Source: JAPYTU01 sp036166735 (GTDB lineage Bacteria; Bacteroidota; Bacteroidia; Cytophagales; MED-G16). From it: DNA of 6,664 nt. This document shows positions 1-5,776 of the stretch, one piece after another (position 1 is the first letter of the stretch; the number at the start of each line of letters is the position of its first letter). The stretch is taken from positions 1 to 6,664 of the forward strand of contig JAYZHG010000118.1 in assembly GCA_036166735.1 (NCBI GenBank), given 5' to 3'. The position numbers and the translations under genes are program-made. Under the pieces are notes generated by a model, which saw only the letters and a program-made list of their open reading frames with translations, was not told the DNA's origin and did not search any database.

Positions 1-1
1 T

Positions 2-736
2 ATGATTAAAATTTTAAAAAATTTTGTTTATATACTTACAACTCTTTTTATAGTTATTATAGTTATTTTTTCTTTTAAAAAGAATTTAAGCCCTATAAAA
101 GACATTGTTATTAATTCAGAAAATAAGTTTTTAGATAGATTTCAAATTGAAAGTTTAATAACTGAAAAAATGGATAAGGATTCAATAATTAAAAATGTAA
201 ATATTATTGAAAAAAATATACTAGCAAATCCTTTTGTTAAGGAAATAAAACTTTATCAAGATTTAAGTAATAAATTAATTGTTGACTTGGTTCAATATCA
301 ACCTATAGCAAGATTAGTTTCTGAAAATAAGAAAGATTTATATATTGATTTACATGGAAATATTTTTCCTACATCAACTAAATTTTCAGAAAGGGTTATA
401 TTAATTCATATAGCTGATAATATAAATTTTGATTTTAAAAATATAAATAGTACTGATTATGGTAAAAAGATATTTACTATGATAAATTATATCATTAATG
501 ATACTTTTTTAAGTAAAATCATTTCTGAAATAGATATAAATTATAATAAAAATATTATTATTTATCCTCAAGTATCAAAACAAAAAATTATTTTTGGATA
601 TCCTGAACAAATAGATGTTAAGTTTGATAAATTGATGTTATTTTATAAAAAAATTTTACCTGCAAAAGGTTGGAATACTTATAAAACTGTTAATTTAAAA
701 TTTAAAAATCAGATAATTTGTGATAAAAAGGCATAG
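2..736 (+). CDS. ftsQ: Cell division protein FtsQ (Bacteroidota type)
   Basis: This is a 244-residue bitopic membrane protein of the divisome, which in other bacteria bridges the cytoplasmic ring and the periplasmic septal synthesis machinery (FtsB/FtsL, FtsW/FtsI). A short basic N-terminus is followed by one hydrophobic segment at about residues 8-24. The rest would be periplasmic: a weak POTRA-like region at about 32-100 (including ANPFVKEIKLY at 75-85), then a beta domain containing DLHGNIFP at 116-123. The C-terminus (FYKKILPAKGW at 214-224, then NLKFKNQIIC and a terminal KKA) matches Bacteroidota FtsQ as I know it. Length fits the family. The ATG is the second base of the window, so an earlier start cannot be excluded, although the N-terminus looks complete. 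In this phylum murC usually lies upstream, outside the window. ftsA begins 2 nt after the stop, so co-transcription is very likely. Confidence 0.93.
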   Translation: MIKILKNFVYILTTLFIVIIVIFSFKKNLSPIKDIVINSENKFLDRFQIESLITEKMDKDSIIKNVNIIEKNILANPFVKEIKLYQDLSNKLIVDLVQYQPIARLVSENKKDLYIDLHGNIFPTSTKFSERVILIHIADNINFDFKNINSTDYGKKIFTMINYIINDTFLSKIISEIDINYNKNIIIYPQVSKQKIIFGYPEQIDVKFDKLMLFYKKILPAKGWNTYKTVNLKFKNQIICDKKA

Positions 737-738
737 TA

Positions 739-2052
739 ATGAATATGAAACCAAATAAAAAAAAATACTTTGTTGGCTTAGATATTGGTACTTCTAAAAT
801 TTGTGTTTTAATTGCTGAAAATATTAATAATGAAAAATTAAAAATTATTGGATTTGGTGAAACTGAATCGGAAGGTGTTGCTGAAGGGATGATACAAAAT
901 TTAATTAAGGCTACTACAAAAATAAAAGAAGCAATTTCAATTGCTTCTGAATCAGCTTCTCTTCCTATTGAATATATTAATGTTGGTATTGCTGGTAAAC
1001 ATATTAAGAGTTTTAGCACTCATCACTCAATTAATATACAGAGCAATAAAAATGAGCCAGTTGAAATTTTAAGAAATCATGTTAATGAATTACAAAAAAG
1101 ATCTAAAATGGCAGTCATTCCTACTAATCATAAAATAATTCATAGTATGCATCAAAAATTTACAATTGATGAAGATCATGAATCAGTAGAACCTGTAGGT
1201 GAAGTTGGGAAAAAATTAGAAGCAGATTTCCATATTATTAGCGCAAATAAAGTTGACATTGGAATAATGGAAAAATGTATTTTAAGAGCTAATGTAAAAT
1301 GCAAGAATTTAATTCTGGAACCTATAGCATCAAGTTTAGCATTATTAAATGATATGGATAAAGAAGATGGAATTTGTCTAGTAGATATTGGAGGTGGAAC
1401 TACTGATATTTCTATATTTCATGATAGTATTATTAGGCATACTGCAGTTATTCCACTTGGTGGTGACATTGTTACACAAGATATTAAAGAAGGTTTGGGA
1501 TTACCAAGACACCATGCTGAAGCTTTAAAAATAAAATTTGGTAAAGCTTTGTATGTTAATAGACCTATAAAAGAATATGTAAAAATAAAGGGAAAGGGAC
1601 AAAGAGAAGATAAAAAAATATTATTAGATAATTTATATAAAATTATTGAGGCAAGGATGGAAGAAATATTTGAAAAAGTACACCAAGAAATTTTAAATAG
1701 TGGAATGAGCGAAAAATTATCAGCAGGTATTGTAATAACTGGAGGAGGATCACAATTGATGAATTTAAAACAACAAGTTAAATATATTACAGGTCTAGAT
1801 GTGAGGAAAGGTTATCCGAGTTCTTTTTTAGCAAAATCTGATCTGGTAAATTTAGAATATCCTAAATATTCAACTGCTGTTGGACTATTATTATGGGATT
1901 TTGCAAATAATTTAAATCCTATTAAAGAAAAAGATAATTATAAGTCTCTTAATTTACCTAAAGCTAGTCGATTTGGAAAAATGGTTACTGAAAAAATAAA
2001 GGGGTTATTAAAAGATGATGATTTGACAGAATTTAGAAATGATAATATTTAA
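739..2052 (+). CDS. ftsA: Cell division protein FtsA, actin-like FtsZ membrane anchor
   Basis: FtsA is an actin/Hsp70-fold ATP-binding protein that polymerises on the inner face of the membrane, tethers FtsZ and recruits later divisome proteins. Visible motifs are the phosphate-1 loop GLDIGTSKICVLIA at 13-26, the FtsA-specific 1C subdomain at about 85-170 (VGIAGKHI at 82-89), phosphate-2 LVDIGGGTTDISIF at 214-227 and the adenosine motif AGIVITGGGSQL at 329-340. After a linker, residues 411-426 (RFGKMVTEKIKGLLKD) can form a basic amphipathic helix, the expected membrane-targeting sequence, followed by an acidic tail. At 437 residues it is of normal length for the phylum. An A-rich AAAAAGG lies just upstream of the first ATG and is a modest ribosome-binding candidate; a second ATG two codons later is an alternative start. 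It sits 2 nt after ftsQ and 2 nt before ftsZ, the conserved order. Confidence 0.97.
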   Translation: MNMKPNKKKYFVGLDIGTSKICVLIAENINNEKLKIIGFGETESEGVAEGMIQNLIKATTKIKEAISIASESASLPIEYINVGIAGKHIKSFSTHHSINIQSNKNEPVEILRNHVNELQKRSKMAVIPTNHKIIHSMHQKFTIDEDHESVEPVGEVGKKLEADFHIISANKVDIGIMEKCILRANVKCKNLILEPIASSLALLNDMDKEDGICLVDIGGGTTDISIFHDSIIRHTAVIPLGGDIVTQDIKEGLGLPRHHAEALKIKFGKALYVNRPIKEYVKIKGKGQREDKKILLDNLYKIIEARMEEIFEKVHQEILNSGMSEKLSAGIVITGGGSQLMNLKQQVKYITGLDVRKGYPSSFLAKSDLVNLEYPKYSTAVGLLLWDFANNLNPIKEKDNYKSLNLPKASRFGKMVTEKIKGLLKDDDLTEFRNDNI

Positions 2053-2054
2053 TT

Positions 2055-3506
2055 ATGGCTTTTGAATTTGAAATACCTTCACATCACAGATCAATAATTA
2101 AAGTTATTGGTGTAGGAGGAGGAGGAAGTAATGCCGTAAATTATATGCATTCAATTGGAATTACAAATGTTGAATTTATAGTATGTAACACAGACATTCA
2201 AGCATTACATTCAAGTACAGTTAAAAATCAGTTACAAATCGGCATAGAATTAACTAAAGGTTTAGGTGCTGGATCAGATCCTTCTAAAGGTAGAGATGCT
2301 GCTCAAGAAAGTAGTCATCAAATAAGAGAATTATTAAGAAGTGATGATACAAAAATGTTGTTTATTACTGCTGGAATGGGAGGGGGTACAGGGACAGGTG
2401 CTGCTCCAATTATAGCTAAAATTGCTAAAGAACTTGATATTCTTACTGTAGGTATTGTTACTGTTCCATTTAATTTTGAAGGGAAAGCAAAAATGCAAAA
2501 AGCTTTAGATGGAATTGATCAACTTAAGAAAAATTGTGATAGTGTTATTACAATATTGAATGAAAAACTGATTGAAATTTATGGTAATTTAAGTCAAAGT
2601 AAAGCATTTGAAAAAGCTGATAATATTATAGCTACTGGAGCTAAATGTATTGCAGAAATAGTTACAGTTCCAGGTAAGATTAATGTTGATTTTGAAGATG
2701 TTAAAACTGTCATGAAAAATGCTGGAACATCTGTAATGGGTTCTGCAGAATCTTCAGGAGAAAATCGAGCAAAAGATGCAGTTGAAAAAGCTATTAATTC
2801 TCCGTTATTAAATGATAGAAGAATAGATGGAGCTAGAAAAATATTGTTAAATATTGTTTCTGGTGGTGGTGAAAATGAATTATCAACAATTGAATTAGAT
2901 ATTATATCTAAATTTATTCATGATTCAGCAAGCACAAATGTAGATTTTATTTTTGGAACTTCATATGATGGGAGTTTAGAGGATAAAATTAAAGTTACAG
3001 TTATTGCTACTGGGTTTTCTATTAATGAAACAGAAGAATTATCAGATAATATTCTAGAAAATAAAATTGATGGTTTAATGCCTGAATCTCAAATTAATTT
3101 ATTTGATAGTGATACCGAAAATAATGAAATTGAATTTCTTTCTTCTTCTAATCAAGAAGAAGAGGTTGTTCACGATATAGATGATGATTATGAAGAAGAT
3201 GAAGATATATTGGAACCAGAATATTCAGAAAGTAATATAAATGATAGATCTGAAAATGTTATTATTGAGGAGTTAGATTCTGTAGATGATTCTAATGATA
3301 AATTTGATATTTCAAATAAGAAAAATGAATATTTATTGAAGAGAGAAGATAGGATTAATGATTATAAAAATCAGATATATGATAAAGATTCTTATGAGGA
3401 AAAGTTAGCTATTCCAGCTTTTAAAAGAAAAAATATAAATCTTAGTACAGATGATGATATAATTAATAATAATACTAAAACTATTAATTTTCATGAAGAA
3501 GATTGA
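2055..3506 (+). CDS. ftsZ: Cell division GTPase FtsZ
   Basis: FtsZ is the tubulin-like GTPase that forms the cytokinetic Z ring. The GTP-binding N-terminal domain shows the Gly-rich loop GVGGGGSNAVN at 19-29 and the tubulin signature GGGTGTG at 109-115. The T7 catalytic loop NVDFED at 210-215 keeps Asn210, Asp212 and Asp215, equivalent to the residues that complete the GTPase site of the next subunit. ENRAKDAVEKAINSPLL at 236-252 and VTVIATGF at 314-321 mark the conserved core and its end. Residues 322-449 are a long acidic, Asn/Asp/Glu/Ser-rich linker, and KLAIPAFKRKNINL at 450-463 is the conserved C-terminal peptide that binds FtsA and other partners. About 20 further residues (TDDDIINNN to HEED) follow it. 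There is no clear Shine-Dalgarno sequence; the start is fixed by the 2-nt gap after ftsA and the fit of the N-terminus. It ends in TGA. Confidence 0.98.
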   Translation: MAFEFEIPSHHRSIIKVIGVGGGGSNAVNYMHSIGITNVEFIVCNTDIQALHSSTVKNQLQIGIELTKGLGAGSDPSKGRDAAQESSHQIRELLRSDDTKMLFITAGMGGGTGTGAAPIIAKIAKELDILTVGIVTVPFNFEGKAKMQKALDGIDQLKKNCDSVITILNEKLIEIYGNLSQSKAFEKADNIIATGAKCIAEIVTVPGKINVDFEDVKTVMKNAGTSVMGSAESSGENRAKDAVEKAINSPLLNDRRIDGARKILLNIVSGGGENELSTIELDIISKFIHDSASTNVDFIFGTSYDGSLEDKIKVTVIATGFSINETEELSDNILENKIDGLMPESQINLFDSDTENNEIEFLSSSNQEEEVVHDIDDDYEEDEDILEPEYSESNINDRSENVIIEELDSVDDSNDKFDISNKKNEYLLKREDRINDYKNQIYDKDSYEEKLAIPAFKRKNINLSTDDDIINNNTKTINFHEED

Positions 3507-3509
3507 TTT

Positions 3510-3551
3510 TATACTTAAATTTGATGTTCTAATAATAAAAATATACTTAAA
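3510..3551. repeat. Perfect 10-bp direct repeat between ftsZ and dnaN
   Basis: TATACTTAAA occurs at 3510-3519 and again at 3542-3551, with start points 32 bp apart (about three helical turns). The second copy abuts the dnaN ATG. The pair lies within the only real spacer of the division/replication gene run. It could be a protein-binding pair, but both copies are AT-rich in an AT-rich genome and chance is a live explanation. Confidence 0.4.
3516..3523 (+). promoter_or_regulatory. Possible Bacteroidota-type -7 promoter element for dnaN
   Basis: TAAATTTG matches the Bacteroidota -7 consensus TAnnTTTG exactly. It would place transcription initiation near 3530, giving a leader of roughly 20 nt before the dnaN start. 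No convincing TTTG -33 element is visible at the expected spacing upstream (that region is the end of ftsZ), so the call is weak. If real, dnaN and the following gene could be expressed independently of the fts genes. Confidence 0.3.
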
Positions 3552-4682
3552 ATGAACTTTATAGTTTCTTCATCATATCTTCTAAAAAACTTAAATGCAA
3601 TAAATGGTGTTATTACTTCTAATCCAGTTGTTCCTATTTTAGATAATGTTCTGTTTGAAATAGAAAATGGTAATTTATTAATAACTGCATCTGATTTGCA
3701 AACATCTGTTATGGTGGAAATCCAAGTAGAATCAAAGGGAGATGGTAGTGTAGCAATTCCTGCAAAAATTTTGATTGATACCTTAAAAAATCTTCCAGAA
3801 CAACCTGTTACTTTTTCTATAGATGATGAAAATTATAATATAGAAATCAATTCAGATAATGGAAGATATAAGTTAGCTGGAGAAAATGCTACAGATTTTC
3901 CTAAGGTTCCACAGATTACAGATAGTTATTCTATTGATTTAAGTTCGGAACTTTTATCAAATGCAATATCTAATACTATATTTTCTACAAGCACTGATGA
4001 GTTAAGACCTGCAATGACTGGTATTTTTTTAAAACTATCTACTTCTTCTTGTACTTTTGTATCTACGGACGGTCATAGGCTAGTTAAATACGTAAGAAGT
4101 GATATTAGTGGTGATGAGGTTGATCATGAAATGATACTTCCAAGAAAATCTTTGAATTTATTAAAATCAACGTTACCATCGGAGAAATCTTCTGATGTTA
4201 AATTAGAATTTAATGCTTCTAATGCATTTTTTTCTTTCGATAATGTAAAAATGGTTTGCAGATTGATTGATGAGAGATATCCTGATTATGAAAATGTAAT
4301 ACCATTAGACAATTCTAATAATATTGTTATAGATAAATCAGAAGTTTTAAGTTCTTTAAAAAGAATATCTATTTATGCGAATAAAACTACTAATCAGATT
4401 AGATTTAAAATTTCTGGTGGTGAGATATTAATTTCTGCTGAGGATTTGGATTTTTCTAATGAGGCAAATGAAAGAATTTCTTGTGAACATGATGGCGCAG
4501 ATATAGAAATTGGTTTTAATGCAAAATTTTTAATAGAGATTTTATCTAATTTAAATTCTACTAGGGTAACTTTTAAATTATCTGAGCCAAATAAAGCTGG
4601 ATTAATTATTCCAGATGAAATGGATGAAGATGAAGATATTACTATGCTTGTTATGCCAGTTATGATAAACGATTATGATTAA
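3552..4682 (+). CDS. dnaN: DNA polymerase III sliding clamp, beta subunit
   Basis: DnaN is the ring-shaped homodimeric clamp that holds the replicative polymerase and other clamp-binding proteins on DNA. The 376 residues span the usual three clamp domains: about 1-120, 128-247 and 251-376. Recognisable family motifs are the N-terminal MNFIVSSSYLLKNL, VPILDNVLFEI at 27-37, LAGENATDFP at 108-117, STDGHRLVKYV at 171-181, LIDERYPDYENVIP at 238-251 and the C-terminal MLVMPVMI at 365-372, which corresponds to the conserved M-P-M tail lining the protein-binding pocket. Length is typical. The upstream sequence is A-rich without a Shine-Dalgarno motif, common in Bacteroidota. It follows ftsZ after 45 bp, an uncommon neighbour for a gene often linked to dnaA or elsewhere in other phyla. 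Its last codons overlap the start of the next gene by 8 nt. Confidence 0.97.
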   Translation: MNFIVSSSYLLKNLNAINGVITSNPVVPILDNVLFEIENGNLLITASDLQTSVMVEIQVESKGDGSVAIPAKILIDTLKNLPEQPVTFSIDDENYNIEINSDNGRYKLAGENATDFPKVPQITDSYSIDLSSELLSNAISNTIFSTSTDELRPAMTGIFLKLSTSSCTFVSTDGHRLVKYVRSDISGDEVDHEMILPRKSLNLLKSTLPSEKSSDVKLEFNASNAFFSFDNVKMVCRLIDERYPDYENVIPLDNSNNIVIDKSEVLSSLKRISIYANKTTNQIRFKISGGEILISAEDLDFSNEANERISCEHDGADIEIGFNAKFLIEILSNLNSTRVTFKLSEPNKAGLIIPDEMDEDEDITMLVMPVMINDYD

Positions 4683-5379
4683 TTTTTTTATATTTTTAGT
4701 TTCATCTCTATTTAATATGGATGAAGCTAATCCATTGAAAAATACTTCTTGGTTTTTGAATGATAAAAATATGAATGAAGTTAGAATCTATTCTGATAAT
4801 TTCTTTTCTTCAACCAAATATGATAAGGACAATAAGAAATTTCTAAGTACTTATGGAGGTACTTATTTATTAGATGAAGAAGGGTATTACGAAATAATTG
4901 AGTTTAACTCAAATGACTCATCTTTAGTTGGAGATACAATTTATATTTCAAGAATAAGTATTAATTTAAATAACGACAATGGGTTAATGCAATTGGATGG
5001 GAAAAAATATGAGAAATTTAAAAATTATAATTCGATTTTAAGTGGATCATGGCTGATGAGTGGTATAGAAAGAGGTGGTGAGATAAGAATGAGAGATGTG
5101 AATAGATCTAGAAAAACTATGAAAATACTTGCTGGTGGTAGGTTTCAGTGGATAGCTTATGATATAAATAAAAAAGGATTTTATGGAACTGGTGGAGGTA
5201 TATTTACATCTGAAAATGGAAACTATATAGAAAATATAGAATTTTTTTCTAGGGATAATTCAAAAGTTGGTATTTCTTTAGAGTTTAATTTTGAAGTGAA
5301 AGAAGGAGATTGGCACCATAAAGGTTTTAGTTCTAAGGGTGATCCAAAATATGAAATTTGGACACAAAGAAAGCAGTAA
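4675..5379 (+). CDS. Two-repeat beta-rich protein of unknown function, possibly exported
   Basis: No named function is recognised. The 234-residue product resembles, from memory, a Bacteroidota family usually labelled 'membrane or secreted protein'. It consists of two homologous halves of about 100 residues: 20-115 and 121-231. The clearest match is GGTYLLDEEGYYEIIEFNS (61-79) against GGGIFTSENGNYIENIEFFS (173-192), each followed by D/N-S-x-VG; each half also opens with a short L-x-x-(T/S)-W motif (LKNTSW, LSGSW). The second half is better preserved and ends in GDWHHKGFSSKGDPKYEIW. Alternating hydrophobic and polar residues with many aromatic residues suggest lipocalin-like beta sheets. The N-terminus MINFFIFLVSSLFN is hydrophobic but lacks the usual basic residue, so export is uncertain; Met15 (position 4717) is an alternative start giving a cytosolic form. 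The ATG overlaps dnaN by 8 nt, implying translational coupling. No Shine-Dalgarno motif is seen. Confidence 0.8.
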   Translation: MINFFIFLVSSLFNMDEANPLKNTSWFLNDKNMNEVRIYSDNFFSSTKYDKDNKKFLSTYGGTYLLDEEGYYEIIEFNSNDSSLVGDTIYISRISINLNNDNGLMQLDGKKYEKFKNYNSILSGSWLMSGIERGGEIRMRDVNRSRKTMKILAGGRFQWIAYDINKKGFYGTGGGIFTSENGNYIENIEFFSRDNSKVGISLEFNFEVKEGDWHHKGFSSKGDPKYEIWTQRKQ

Positions 5380-5388
5380 TTTTTATTA

Positions 5389-5474
5389 GCGCATGTGGCG
5401 GAATTGGTAGACGCGCTAGGTTGAGGGCCTAGTGACTAAATATTGTCGTGGAAGTTCGAGTCTTCTCATGCGCA
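5389..5474 (+). tRNA. tRNA-Leu, anticodon GAG
   Basis: All arms of a class II tRNA fold. The acceptor is GCGCATG (5389-5395) with CATGCGC (5467-5473), and the discriminator A is at 5474. The D stem is GCG/CGC (5398-5400, 5412-5414) with GG in the loop. The anticodon stem is CTAGG/CCTAG (5416-5420, 5428-5432) around loop TTGAGGG, giving anticodon GAG at 5423-5425, which reads the leucine codons CUC and CUU. A long variable arm at 5433-5449 contains a short GAC/GTC stem, and the T arm is GGAAG-TTCGAGT-CTTCT (5450-5466). The 86-nt length and long variable arm fit leucine. The 3' CCA is not encoded (CA then TTAA follows the discriminator), so it must be added enzymatically. It starts 9 nt after the preceding stop codon and may be cut out of that transcript; no separate promoter is evident. 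Confidence 0.96.
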
Positions 5475-5476
5475 CA

Positions 5477-5776
5477 TTAATCAAATAAAGATGACAATTT
5501 CATTGCAATAGTCATTTCACCTTTTATTTTCATCTTACCAGTCATAAAAGCAGACATAGAACTCATTTTTTTATTTAATATTTCAGAAAAATTTTCATTA
5601 TTTATTTCTATAACACAATCGGCATCATTATTTTCATTACTAATTGTTGGAGGAGATGTTGTGTCATCAATTAAAACACATCCATCACTAAATTCAAATT
5701 TAATTTTTGCATCTATTTTTCCAGCATTTAGAGTTGCTAACTCATTCATTTTTTTTGTTATTTCATTTAGTTCCAT
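5477..5776 (-). CDS. SCP-2 sterol-carrier domain protein, stand-alone
   Basis: This 99-residue protein is a single SCP-2-like domain with no other domain or signal peptide. Such proteins have a hydrophobic tunnel that binds lipids or acyl chains; the ligand of bacterial stand-alone members is mostly unknown. Family signs are an N-terminal helix (residues 2-20), the strand pattern KIKFEFSDGCVLID at 24-37, PPTISNENNDADCVIEI at 42-58, then FSEILNKKMSSMSAFMTGKM at 63-82 and the terminal KIKGEMTIAMKLSSLF, which is the classic (A)FMTGK-x-K(I/V)-x-G-D/E-M...A-x-K-L end. The start is chosen because the first helix is usual for the family; Met10 is an alternative. Its ATG lies inside the end of the cyclotransferase gene (14-nt overlap), so the two are likely one operon. 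Its stop codon is 2 nt from the convergent tRNA-Leu. Confidence 0.92.
   Translation of the reverse strand: MELNEITKKMNELATLNAGKIDAKIKFEFSDGCVLIDDTTSPPTISNENNDADCVIEINNENFSEILNKKMSSMSAFMTGKMKIKGEMTIAMKLSSLFD

Noticed and set aside
702..1019. Minus-strand open frame of 105 codons opposite the end of ftsQ and start of ftsA
   Set aside because: It lies wholly antisense to well-conserved coding sequence and its translation is a generic hydrophobic string with no family features; it is a by-product of the ftsA codons.
5353..5360. GAAATTTG upstream of the tRNA as a possible promoter -7 element
   Set aside because: It lacks the TA of the TAnnTTTG consensus, has no TTTG at the -33 position, and lies inside a conserved coding stretch.
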